Shown here: piece after piece, positions 9,180 to 19,817 of the stretch
Numbering within the stretch: position 1 is the stretch's first letter
Layout of the letters: each line of letters opens with the position of its first letter
Assembly: GCA_000827495.1 (NCBI GenBank)
Contig: KN817659.1
Location: 50,999 to 84,889, forward strand
DNA from: Hypholoma sublateritium FD-334 SS-4
Taxonomy: Eukaryota > Basidiomycota > Agaricomycetes > Agaricales > Strophariaceae
Length of the DNA: 33,891 bases
Reading direction: 5' to 3'
Program-made: the position numbers and the translations under genes
The notes under the pieces: generated by a model
What the model saw: only the letters and a program-made list of their open reading frames with translations
What the model was told of the DNA's origin: nothing
Databases searched by the model: none

Positions 9180-12100
9180 ATGTCTCGTGGAAGCTCAAAA
9201 TCGAAGAAACGCAAGGCGGTGTCCCCTCCGCCGCCTCAGAAGTCGAAACCGACATATTCTTGTTCGTGTACCTATCGTTGTAAAGGTCTCTTGAAGCAGA
9301 TCACACGCGCTACCTATCTGAAACATGCCCAATATCGTGAAAGGGACGCACAGAGAGAAATGGGGATGGAGGCAGACCAAACGACTGCGGTTGCACTTCC
9401 TCTCGAAAACGGAGACGAGCCCAAATCTTCTGAGCCTGAAGATATCGGAGCGACCAAGGTTCTCATTTTGTTTATGTCAATACTTATTTCGTCTTCACTA
9501 ACTATCAGAATACAAAGGATACTCCTCAGCCCTCTGGGGACAATATTCCTAGCAGCCTTCCATCCAGCCCCGAGCGCCTATCGACTCCCTCACCTGACAA
9601 CCGCACCACTACATCTTCCGCGATCCCTCTACCTTCCGTTGATGTCGAGAATCTTGAATGCTACGAAAGCGAAGGGACCGACCTCGATAATATTTTTGAA
9701 ATCGCTAGCCTCTCGGACTTTCGGACTTGCATCGAATTCATTAATGCACTCCGCACTGCCACACTAGACGGAGAACATAGTAATCTCAGCGCGTCGACTG
9801 TGAAGCGAATACGGGATCCACCACGTCAGGTCTTCGATTTCGACACAGATCCCAATCTACGTCTTGGGCTCGATCTCTTCATGGCTAACATCAATTCTTC
9901 GAACGATGCCTATCACAGTACTAGGGAGGCGATCATGAGGCGACATCCCGAGGACGTTATACCTTCTTATGACCAACTCAAGCGCAAGATTGAAGAAATT
10001 ACTGGTGTTGGTCCGATGTCCTACCCAATGTGCAAGAATAGCTGTGTAGCTTTCACCGGACCTTTCTCGATTCTCGATGTATGCCCTCGATGTGGAGCAT
10101 CTAAGTTTTGTCCCGAAACAAACAAAGTATATCAAGAGTTTGTTACTATACCAATTGGACCAGTCTTACAGGCTCTGTGGCGCAGTCCTGCGAGTGCAAA
10201 ACAACTTTCATACCGTCAATCGAGAACTCGAGAAATCATTGCAGGGCTCCATAAGAACTTGGGAACACTTTCTGAATACGACGATTTTTTGCATGGCTCT
10301 GACTATCTCGAGAATGTTCGAAGCGGAAACATCAAAGACGACGATATGGTCCTCATGTTTTCGATGGACGGCGCACAACTGTATGCTCACAAGGCATCCG
10401 ATTGTTGGATCTACATTTGGGTGCTTTTCGATCTATCACCTAGCGAACGGTACAAGAAACATCGTGTACTTCCAGGTGGTTTCATACCGGGGCCGAATAA
10501 ACCGAAAAACATGGATTCCTTTCTTTTTCCTGGTCTGTACCATCTTGCTGCCATCCAGAATGAAGGCCTTCCAATTTGGGATGCTTCGTCAAACCGATTA
10601 TTTTGCTCTGGGCTGTTTCTCGCTCTCAACACTGCTGATGGGCCTGGTATGGCGTATTTGAATGGTCTTGTGGGCCATCACGGGAAATTCGGGTGTCGCT
10701 TATATTGCTCAGTCCCTGGACGGCACAAACCCAACGGCCCCCACTACTATCCTGCTCTTTTAAAGCCGTTAGATTATATCATGCCTGGATGTGATCATGC
10801 CGACATATCACACGATTTTCCTTTTCAAAGTTCGCCTCAGCTGTACTTCTTCAACCTTCGCCACGTGCTTGATTCTTCGAATGAAACACAATACAAGAAG
10901 CGCCGTCTGGAGACTGGTATTTCAAAGCCTTCAATCTTTTTGGGGATTCAGCCAGTACACATACTTGGGATACCAGGCTGTTTTGGGTCTGATATCATGC
11001 ACTTAGGTTCATTCAACATTTCTGATCTGCTTCTGTCGCTGTGGCGAGGTACCTTGGATCACGACAAAGATGATCCGCCCTCCGAATGGCCATGGGCTGT
11101 CCTCATCGGAGACACATGGATTACTCATGGACAACATGTAGCTGCTGCAACTCCACATCTACCCAGCCAGTTTGACCGGCCGCCCCGAAATATTGCAGAG
11201 AAAATCAACAGCGGCTACAAAGCGTGGGAGTTCCTGCTTTATCTCTATGGACTTGCCCCCGCGCTTCTCTATGGAATTCTTCCTGACCCCTACTACATTC
11301 ATTTCTGTCAACTTGTACGAGCAATGCGAATCATTCAGCAACACAAAATCAAGAAAAACGACCTTCTCGTAGCCCACACACTCCTCGTATCTTTCGCAAA
11401 AGATTTCGAACACCTTTATTATCAACGACGGATTGGCAGGATACATTTCGTTCGCCAGAGCATACATGCTCTCCTACACCTTGCACCAGAAGTCCTACGG
11501 ATTGGCCCTCCTATCTGTTCTTCCCAGTGGACAATGGAACGAACCATCGGCAGCTTAGGACAAGAAATTCGACAACCGTCGAATCCCTATGCAAACCTTT
11601 CCAATCGTGGTGTGCTACGCTGCCAGGTAAATGCACTTACAGCGATGCTCCCAGGGCAATCGACAGCATCAGACAGATCACTTCCTCGAGGTGCCATTGA
11701 TCTCGGCAGTGGCTACGCTCTACTTCGCGCTCAGGACCAGCTGCGTGCTATGCGGAAGTGTGAAGCTCGAGTTCTCATTGCATATCTCATGGAACAACCC
11801 GACATCGATCTCTCTGTCATCACCTCTCAGGACTCTGCCAGTGAATTGGAATGGTGCCCCAACATTGCGCGCTGGGCCCGTTTACGACTACCCAACGGAC
11901 AAATTGCACGCTCAAAATGGAAGGAGAGCTCGCGATCGCTTGACAAACTCAGGATCTCTCGAAATGTCAAGGTAATTTGTGTTCTGACTCATTCTCAATC
12001 TGTTTACCAATACTAACGAGTGACTCAGTACACAATCACTGCCACCAACGGACATGAAACACGATTTGGAGAAGTTCAGTACTATTTCAGGTGTAAGATT

Positions 12101-12385
12101 CAAGCACACGTATTTACGCTGGCAGTCATATCGGTTTATTCAGAGCCTGATCCGACTTTGTTGAAGGAGTCTGCTGGTACTGTCGTAGCATGCCGATACC
12201 GTGGAGATTCGTCACTCGTTGTTATTGATTTCACGTCAATCGTTTCGGTTGTCGGAATGGTTCCCCATAATTTTCCTGGCCTCGATGTTGAAGAGGATTG
12301 GCGATATGTGGTTGAAAAGCCAGGATTGGATGTACTTGAATTGGGAGGGGCCTACAGTAGTGACAATGTAGATAGTGAGACTTAA
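9180..12385 (+). CDS. Tnp2-like (CACTA-related) transposase, apparently intact
   Basis: Exons 9180-9458, 9509-11971 and 12029-12385 join in phase to 1032 aa. The second intron contains a TACTAAC branch site. The N terminus is basic (KSKKRK) followed by a CSCTYRC...H zinc-binding pattern (residues ~28-50). A CPRC...C motif lies at ~285-294. Candidate DDE-type acidic residues are D380 (in FSMDGAQLY), D588 (in SDIMHLGSFN) and E770 (in WTMERTIG). The C-terminal exon (YTITATNGHETRFGEVQYYF..., VEKPGLDVLELGG) matches the conserved end of Agaricomycete Tnp2-family proteins as I know them. It acts in the nucleus, cutting and joining the element ends. The GTG at 9800 is not a start; the frame continues from exon 1. 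Confidence 0.85.
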
Positions 12386-12473
12386 TTACATAAAAATGGT
12401 CATATATGGACTAGTGAACACGCAACGCCCCCGATTCTTCCCTTGATTATCGATTTCGCATAACTTTAATTCA

Positions 12474-15221
12474 ATGTTGTCGCCTGCAACCTTTCTCGAC
12501 TCTTCCTGCTATTCAGAAGACTTTCTTCTACTTTCCCATCATCCACAAGTTCCCTGGGCGTTTGAATCAGACGAGTGTCTCGACCTCTGCACGCCAGAAC
12601 AAAGTTTTTTCTCTTCATCCATGGCCAACAACGCAGACCCACAATTCGTTGCGCCTCCCTCTGGAGCTTTCGATGCCAACCAGGGCATCGATGTCCAAAA
12701 ACAACTTCCGCCTCTCGTCATTCGCAAGCCACCCAGGCCTGCCATGCCTCGACCACTCAACTTGTCGGCGTACACGAGGCCCAACGACTACGACTCCTAC
12801 ATCAAGCGGATGCTTACTCCGCCAGAACTACATGCTGCTCGTTCGTCAGTTACCAACATACTTGAAGCGGAGTCGTTGGCAATTTTGCGAAAGAAGAATG
12901 GGGTCGAGTTTGCCGACCGGATGGCTCACGAAGTCGCGCGGCAGCTGCCAGGTGCTAGCGAAAGCTGGGTTCGAGACATATGCCTCAGGAATACTGGCAC
13001 TGCAGAATTCGATGACATTGTCTATGCCACCGATGATTATTGGAATTCAAATGATGGGACGTTCAAGGAGTTACCGGAGTTCACTGAACTGGGGGTCAAA
13101 GAGTGGCTCAACAAACTCGCTCAATCCCTTGCCACAAAAGTGCGCGATATCCAAGACCCAACATCTGCAGGAACACCTGGTCCTCCTCCACTTCGAACTT
13201 GGTGCAAAGTCACCGCAAACATGTCGCCAACAGGCGGCAGCCATCAGAGGAAGCCTGACGTGTCCTTATTCGACAACGAGATCACTGACTTGATCGAGAA
13301 CAAGGACGAGAACAAGGATCCGATGAAGGCAGGGTGGGCGCTCGTCAAGGCATTTCTAGAAGTCACTCAAAACCAATCTTACTCGATCTCGAACATGCTT
13401 GTGAATATCGCCCAAAAGGCGTACCTAATGTTTGAGTCGCAACCCTTTCGCCGTTACGTGATTTCTCTCGTTTTTATCAACAAGGACCCATCTCCGTTCT
13501 GGGGATTAGTCTTTCTCGACCGCTCTGGAATCATCTCGACTTCCTTTTTCTCCTTCAAATTCACTGCGGCAACCACCCTTGCAAGGCTCGTCTATGTCCT
13601 GAGTTATGGAAGGCCGTCTAGCATTGGCATCGACGAAAGCATGATCGTCAATAAATATACGGGACTTGTCACTCACATTATAGTTTTCGGCCAGACTCCA
13701 ACCTCGGGTGAACGGCGAGTCAAACAAATCTTCGAGGTTGTCCAACCATTGAGTGCCACGCCTCAACTTTCCGGACGTGCAACCCGTGTCTGGGTCGTTC
13801 GTCGCCTTGGGTCCTTATACGTCCTGAAGGACTCTTGGCCACTGAAGCACAAGCCCTTCTCAGAGATTCGTCACCTCATGAAGATTAATCAAACAATAAT
13901 GAAAGACAAAGCGATGCGCGAGAAAATGAAACACATTTACCCTGTTTTTATCATCGGCCAGGAATTCACGGAGCATGATACCTCTATCTTTCGTATCGCG
14001 TTTGGTTTACTGTCAGTTCCAGCACGAGTGCATCGGCGTATCGTCACAGAACCCATCGGCGACCCTTTGACGTCTTTCAACTCCAAGTTCCAGTTTTGTA
14101 GTGTCTTACATGATGTAGTTACGTGTAAGTCAATTCAAGTTCACTCTTATGAAATACGATCTGACCCTCCAATATTCATAGACTTGAAATATGCTTCTGA
14201 GAAATGCCAAATATGTCACGGGGATATCAGTCTGGGTAACGTCACCATCCACCGGGTATGGGACGACGATAGATCGGCAGAAGAAAAGGCGGCTTCAGCA
14301 AAATTGATAGAAGCCACAAAGGACAAAGATGACGATGAGAAGGATCCCCGGTTCGTCGACCCTTCGACGGCTCTGAGAGACCCTCCTCCCGCTGCCAAAC
14401 CTAGTGTTGGCTCAAATGCAGCTGCACCGCGGCCGTCGCCGCCTAGCAATGCCTACGGTCTTGTTATTGATCATGACAACTCTTTCTCTACGGTCGAAGG
14501 TGACACGGATGGCTATGTGATAAATTCGGTGAGTTGACCTTCATTATCCTGTATCTGATTATTAATTATTTGCCAGGGAACGCTGCCGTACTTGACGCTC
14601 GATGCACTTCAGTGGGAGGAGGTCCCCTTCAAACATCAGCCCAAACACGATCTGGAATCCCTATTTTATGTGATCCTCGCAGTTTGTACCTATGTCGACT
14701 CGCCTGGCAAGCTCCGGAGCCCCGTTCCGGAGGGTGATGAGCGTTCTCTTTGTCCCAACGAGTGGTGGATAGGGGGCCATCTGCACAACCTTGCCCGCGG
14801 CAAAGCAGCACATATGAGTTCATTCGACAAATTGATTCTCTCTCGTCTTCCACCTTATTGGAATGACTTTCACGAACACCTCTGGCGATTGCGCGATGCC
14901 ATCTGGCCCCAGAATATATATGTACTCGAGGACGTCAATGTGGCTACTCATGACAGATTTTTGGAAATCCTCGATGCCGCAAAGAAAAAATATCGCAATA
15001 CACAAGAGGTTCCTTTCGAATACGCTGTTGTGATTGAGAAGCAGGGTGGTAACAGTGGTGGTGGTGGTTCACAGAAACGCAAAGGGAAGACCACCAATAC
15101 TGCCATGGAGCCCAAGCGAGCCAGGAGAACTGCTAGCTCCCCTCAGTCACCGGTCCAGAGCAGGACGAGTCAAATCCGCTTCAGCGAGGGTCCTAGTCGA
15201 GGCCCTCTCACAAATGCGTAG
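12474..15221 (+). CDS. FunK1-type fungal protein kinase carried by the transposon
   Basis: Exons 12474-14124, 14182-14528 and 14577-15221 join in phase to 880 aa. The first intron is 57 nt and open, so it can be read through. Kinase landmarks: VLKDSW with K452 (ATP-anchoring Lys of FunK1 proteins), HGDISLGN at 563-570 (catalytic loop; H-G-D in place of H-R-D), GLVIDHD at 643-649 (Mg-binding Asp in the DFD/DFG position), then GTLPYLTLDAL and DLESLFYVI, typical of the C lobe. QRKPDVSL near 258 is also a FunK1 feature. Between the catalytic loop and the DHD is a ~65-residue acidic and Pro-rich insert. The C terminus is Gly/Lys-rich and basic, possibly a nuclear signal. M50 is an alternative start. 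The substrate is unknown. It begins 88 bp after the transposase stop. Confidence 0.85.
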
Positions 15222-15457
15222 CGCAATCAAGACTTCGAGTGAATATTCAATTTCTACTTGTACCTCTATGACCTGTTACTGCACGCCTTGTTGTTTGGAC
15301 TTGCTTTAGCTGCTCTTCTATCCTTGTTGTACATATTGCGCGCCCCTTGTTAGTCGGTAGTATCTTGTGAATCAATCTCTGTTGTGGTGCCATCCGAACT
15401 TGTTATTTTGTGGGTGCAAAAATAGATTACGTGAGATCACCCACATTGTCTCTTGCC
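15222..15457. promoter_or_regulatory. Spacer between kinase and HMG-box-like gene
   Basis: This is 236 bp with no supported ORF. It must hold the kinase 3' end and the promoter of the next gene. Confidence 0.4.
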
Positions 15458-17428
15458 ATGGAGCACGATTGGGTGCCACCGCAGCCACTCTCCTCTCAAC
15501 TGCCTCCAGGTTCTCTGGAGCCAGCTCCAGCTTTATTTTTGCGCGAACCTGCTGTGCCTCATCGAGAGAGTTTTGGGTCTCATAACATGAACCTCCCGAA
15601 TCAAACCCCCTATTCTCAGTTGATGCTTGCTCCCAATATGTCGACATCCGAGAGCACCAGAAGCCTCTTGCAAGACTCGCAAAGTTCTGCTTCGAATGGA
15701 CATTCTGCTTCGGTTTTGTTGTTTATATTTTCTGGATTTTACGATACAATTAACACTATGACAGATCTGGTCTTCGTTTGAATCCTTCCCATCTGGTGCC
15801 GGCCCTACTCCCGAGCAGTACAGGGCTCTTAGCTACCAGCTTAACAACACCAAACGCGAGAACCTTGAGCTCATCAGAAATAACAGTGTTCTTTCCGCCA
15901 AGTTGGACACCCTAGCGTGCGTTGCGAATATCTCATTTGATCACCGAGTAGCTCACCAAGAATAGTAAAGCATATGAGCTGCTCGCAAACCGCATCCCAC
16001 AGATCCTTGATTCAACACCTGCTCAGGGGGCTAAGGAAGAAACTCGCGAGATGTATCCAAACGTCAAGTTCTGGACGCGTCAAGAGTGGATTGCCGCAAA
16101 TACCGATCGTGTTGCTGATCTCGATGAAGGGGTCAATACCGGAACTCGCGGTCGAACTCGGGCAGCGCAGGGCATCAATGTAAACATGAGATATATTGAA
16201 GATAGAGATGGCCAGCCCGTCAACGGACATCTGGCCAGTGATATACGTCGACACGCACGCGCTGTATTTGTCGGACTCGCTCAGAAAGGCCACTTATTTG
16301 CTTCTTGGTCTGAGGCGGATCACGATAGCTTGAAAACCTACTATCGTGAGATGGCGCAAAGATTCGAGGAGCTTCGGTTTTGTGCACACGATTGGAAGGC
16401 CGAAATGGTTGCATTGGATATCTACAGAACATGGCGAGACCAATGGCAGAAGAGGGAGAGAAAACGCAAGCAGACGGGCAAGAAGAGCAAGAACGACCAA
16501 TTTGAAGATGATAAGGACGGCGACGAGTCTGACCACTCTGACGAAGAGGACTCAGTCAAGCATAGCATTAACCACGGTACCTCTGAAAACGAGCGAGCTA
16601 CAAAGAAATCGAAGGTTGGCAATAGTCTCTCTGATGCAAACGTGGCTATTCCTTATGCCAATCCAGCAGCTGAGATGCAACCAAAGGTATTTCATCTCAT
16701 TGTCATTATAACTGTATGTTCATCAATAACATCTTATTGAGTAGCTTGTCCTTCCAATTATCAATGGCATGCCGGGAGCCCCAGTCCAAGCAGACGTTAC
16801 AAAAGTAAGCCTCGAACATATTAAGATCTGATTTCTGAACTGAGTATGTGTTCAGACAGGTTTCCACTACGAAATGCCGCAGCCGGTACCATCACTTCAA
16901 CGGTCATTTGATGTGAGTATTAATTGTATATAGCTGTTCAAACTTCATGATTAATGGTACCTAGATTATCAACCCCCTCCAATCGTCAAGTAATACATTG
17001 CCAGTTGGCCATCCCTTCGTTCCAATGGCACCTGGTACGCGACCCCCCATGACAAGTTGTTCTTAATGTTCTGATGTCCATAGTTTTCGTCCCTGCTCCT
17101 AGCAATGCTGGTCCAGCTCAGCCGCTGGCTCCAGCTGCCAAATCTCGTCGCATGCGCCCCACAAAATCCATTACTGCGCGGTATGTTCATATATTACTGA
17201 CATTATATCTCGCTTATTGCTCCGTGTAGAAATCTCTGTGCAATCGATTGGTGCAAGCAAAACAAGGGGACAGCGGAAGACTTCAACAAATTTTGGAACG
17301 ATCTGAGCAAGGACGAGAAAGAGGTAAGCCAATAATCTTAAAATATCATTGCACAATCTTATTCAATCTTTCAGAGGTACGAGGCCCTTTCGAAAGAGCG
17401 TTCGGAACAAGAAAAAGTACCTACATAA
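15458..17428 (+). CDS. HMG-box-like protein with coiled coil, third gene of the transposon
   Basis: Nine exons: 15458-15712, 15765-15916, 15966-16686, 16745-16804, 16856-16912, 16965-17034, 17084-17180, 17230-17323 and 17375-17428. All eight introns (48-58 nt) are GT...AG and every junction keeps phase; total 519 aa. Order: Pro/Ser-rich N terminus; coiled coil at ~104-145 (QYRALSYQLNNTKRENLELI...); a central block at ~166-288 with YPNVKFWTRQEWIAAN, GINVNMRYIEDRDGQPVNGH and many Trp; a Lys/Arg-rich then Asp/Glu-rich linker; a Pro-rich linker; and at ~458-519 a segment with FNKFWNDLSKDEKERYEAL, which fits the second and third helices of an HMG box. It probably binds DNA or chromatin in the nucleus. 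The central block resembles uncharacterised Agaricomycete proteins. Exact function unknown. Confidence 0.75.
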
Positions 17429-17727
17429 TCTACGCTGCTCTTTTTTGTTGTGCTCGTAGACTCTTCGAAATTGGCTTTTCCAGCTGTTCATGCATCACGA
17501 TAAGTAGTAGAAATTGCAGCCAATTGACCGGAATTATGTAATATTTGGTTCATTACTTCCAATAGATTTTAATTCCAATTGCTGTCGCCAGAATCAGAAA
17601 AAATTGCAAGCAACTGAAACAGATTGGTGATTGTAAGGAAGCATGGGGTACATTTCTTATAAAACTAAAAGATATTGCACAATAAATGAAGCGAAGCCAT
17701 ATTCTACCGAATTTGTCTATTCATTTC
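17429..17727. other. Right subterminal region of the transposon
   Basis: This is AT-rich and non-coding. A TTGACCGG motif at about 17525-17532 repeats the terminal TTTTGACCGGG, a possible extra transposase-binding site. Confidence 0.4.
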
Positions 17728-17751
17728 TATATCGGGTATATTTTGACCGGG
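17728..17751. repeat. Right terminal inverted repeat of the 8.9-kb transposon
   Basis: Reverse complement of 8827-8850 with four mismatches; followed by ATTGGGG as at the left end. Confidence 0.8.
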
Positions 17752-18000
17752 ATTGGGGGTTCGAGTCCCGCCCCCTGTTCAACCACCGGGGGGTTTTAGT
17801 GGGTATGGCCTGAAAAATAGGACGAGTCCCACACTACCATTATCACATGGTGTGCATAAACACGCATTTCCTCCCTGTAACACCGTGGGTCAATCCCCAG
17901 GGCCTTTTAAGGGTTCTTCCGAGGCTAACCATGTTAGTTGTCCGTTGAGCAGTGGCAAAAAGTCACAACCTTCCACAAAAACAAAAAAAAAAAAAAAAAA
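17752..18000 (+). mobile_element. tRNA-derived SINE, body with B box and poly(A) tail
   Basis: GGTTCGAGTCC at 17758-17768 is a perfect polymerase III B box. About 200 bp of unrelated body follows, then an A-rich tail ending in 18 A (17983-18000). Joined to 8752-8826 the SINE is about 315 bp. It is followed at 18001 by the second copy of TTAGATGCGAGT. With the A box on the far side of the transposon, this copy can no longer be transcribed from its own promoter. Confidence 0.75.
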
Positions 18001-18012
18001 TTAGATGCGAGT
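18001..18012. repeat. Right target-site duplication of the SINE
   Basis: Identical to 8740-8751; the A run before it makes the exact left border ambiguous. Confidence 0.8.
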
Positions 18013-18260
18013 CGGTACTTGGTCGGTACGCAAAGTTTCCGGCGCCTTTCTGCCTCTGGAAAACCAAGTGGTGAATCCCCGACTTCTGAACGGTCTCAAT
18101 CCACTTTCCTATGCACTTAATAGACCTCTCGAGTCTCAAATCTAGAACAAATCTACATAACCGCCCAATATGTTATCGAAGGGCGCCTATGTCATCGGAC
18201 AGTAGACTGGGGCCGACTTCTTTGCTTCACGAAGCACTCATCTGAAGTAAAGCGATGTTG
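18013..18260. promoter_or_regulatory. Displaced upstream region of gene B
   Basis: It matches the upstream region of gene A: GCCTTTCTGCCTCTGG near 18043 against about 5973, GAATCCCCGAC near 18073 against about 6005, and GGGCGCCTATGTCATCGGAC at 18181-18200 against 6110-6129. It was separated from gene B by the SINE and the transposon. Confidence 0.65.
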
Positions 18261-18368
18261 AGCATAGATAGTGATAATTTGTATGTATTTCTGATTACCA
18301 CTGTCCACGCTCGAGTATAGTAACGAACAATCCGGTCATACATGTCAGCCTCCGCATGGTTGACCTTT

Positions 18369-19114
18369 ACTTATTGCTATTTTCAATAAAGCTGGCGGTG
18401 GGATCAAAACGCATCACGCGTGGCAATCTTCCGAGCCAATCTTCCACTTGAACTTTCTCGGGAAATACGGGGCCTGTGACTACGATTTTGGGTGCGTTGG
18501 AATCGCATTGAGTAGGAATAGTGAGCCCCAGGAAAAAAAGTACAATATTTCGATGTTTAGACACCCAAAGAGAATAAATGATCTGTGACAGTGACCATGA
18601 GCTTTTGAGAGATTGAGAGCTTTTATTACACTAATTCCTTTGGATATGTACTCTAATGTAAGTCGAAGAGTGAGCCCCCGAGAGAAAATNAANGANNTAG
18701 NNGNTNTNNNGNCNCAANNNNNNNNNNNNNNNNNNNNNNNNNNNNNNNNNNNNNNNNNNNNNNNNTTGNGNCNNNANANCNNCTANNTCNTTNATTTTCT
18801 CTCGGGGGCTCACTCTTCGACTTACATTAGAGTACATATCCAAAGGAATTAGTGTAATAAAAGCTCTCAATCTCTCAAAAGCTCATGGTCACTGTCACAG
18901 ATCATTTATTCTCTTTGGGTGTCTAAACATCGAAATATTGTACTTTTTTTCCTGGGGCTCACTATTCCTACTCAATGCGATTCCAACGCACCCAAAATCG
19001 TAGTCACAGGCCCCGTATTTCCCGAGAAAGTTCAAGTGGAAGATTGGCTCGGAAGATTGCCACGCGTGATGCGTTTTGATCCCACCGCCAGCTTTATTGA
19101 AAATAGCAATAAGT
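18369..19114. repeat. Perfect 746-bp palindrome around an N-filled centre
   Basis: The two 373-bp arms are exact reverse complements, centred between 18741 and 18742. Identity stops abruptly at 18368/19115. The isolated and clustered N calls (18690-18793) are mirror-symmetric too, which a real palindrome read base by base would not give. It is most likely a reverse-complement join made in assembly or cloning. It duplicates the signal-peptide ORF at 18919 onto the other strand. Confidence 0.75.
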
Positions 19115-19163
19115 CTACAGTTCACGTCAACATTACATCACCCCACGCTATTCTGCCCCCTCC
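18919..19163 (+). CDS. Secretory N-terminal fragment of uncertain gene
   Basis: The frame begins MSKHRNIVLFFLGLTIPTQC, a plausible signal peptide, and continues with APKIVVTGP and HVNITSPHAIL. A run of seven T near 19168-19174 may hide a frameshift: the next frame goes on with FDDLDSGSTVKSSTGLSYVP and SECTCQ to about 19297. It could be the first exon(s) of the M35 protease or a different secreted protein; no family is recognised. Its mirror copy at 18367-18564 lies in the palindrome. Confidence 0.35.
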
Positions 19164-19817
19164 GTGGTTTTTTTATTTGACGATTTGGATTCAGGTTCAA
19201 CTGTCAAATCGTCTACTGGCCTTTCATATGTTCCAGATTCAACAGATTGGGTTTCTCGTCCTGTCGCTCGGAAACCTTCCGAATGTACTTGCCAGGTTAG
19301 CGATGGGTCTCACAGGTGTGTTTTAACTTACATTTATTCGCCCATTATCAAAAGAATTTGAACAAGCTGACATCCCATGGAGGACCTCCCTCTCTTCCCC
19401 AATCGGACGATGGCTCAAACATAATTCTACATATCACCAACGTCGGCAAAGATTCGATGACACTGATGAAGGATCCACGAGGGCTATTATCTCCCTTCCC
19501 CACGAACAAATTTATATTCACTAACGACAAAGACAAGACAGCACACCCCAAATTCATAGGCACCCAAGTGAAATATGCGCCGAGCGTAACCACTCCTGAC
19601 AGCTATACATCACTAAGCCCAGGCGAATCTCTGCAGGTCATGCATGACCGTAAGTACCACCGTATGCCTATTTTATATATATATATATAATACGGTATAG
19701 TTTCCAAGGCGTATGACTTCTCCGAATTACCTCCCGGGCCGTACAACGTCACCGGAAACTATACATTCTACCAGGTCAATAAAACAGGAGTGATATGGCA
19801 CATTACACCAGATTCAA

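Larger units (their letters stand above)
8827..17751 (+). mobile_element. 8,925-bp DNA transposon carrying transposase, FunK1 kinase and HMG-box-like genes
   Basis: Termini are 24-bp inverted repeats (8827-8850 and 17728-17751) matching at 20 of 24 positions, starting CCCGGTCAAAA. The flanking host sequence ATTGGGG is present on both sides (8820-8826 and 17752-17758); GATTGGGG (8 bp) is also possible if the right end is one base shorter. The host sequence is a SINE that becomes continuous when the element is removed. Inside are three complete genes on the same strand (9180-12385, 12474-15221, 15458-17428) with spacers of only 88 and 236 bp. No stop or frameshift was found in any of them and no N calls occur in the element. 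It looks young and possibly still autonomous. Confidence 0.8.

Noticed and set aside
9800..9802. Transposase start at 9800
   Set aside because: The codon is GTG and the frame is open upstream into an exon that splices in phase to an ATG at 9180.
8769..15395. Shared 12-mer GTGGTGCCATCC at 8769-8780 and 15384-15395
   Set aside because: It is in direct orientation, with no extension and no relation to element borders; chance is sufficient.
17752..17830. A free-standing tRNA gene at the B box
   Set aside because: There is no tRNA 5' half next to it; the matching A-box half is at 8752-8826 and the unit ends in poly(A) with target duplications, so it is a SINE.
18613..18870. Two identical ORFs on opposite strands through the N run
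   Set aside because: They are produced by the palindrome and translate undetermined bases.
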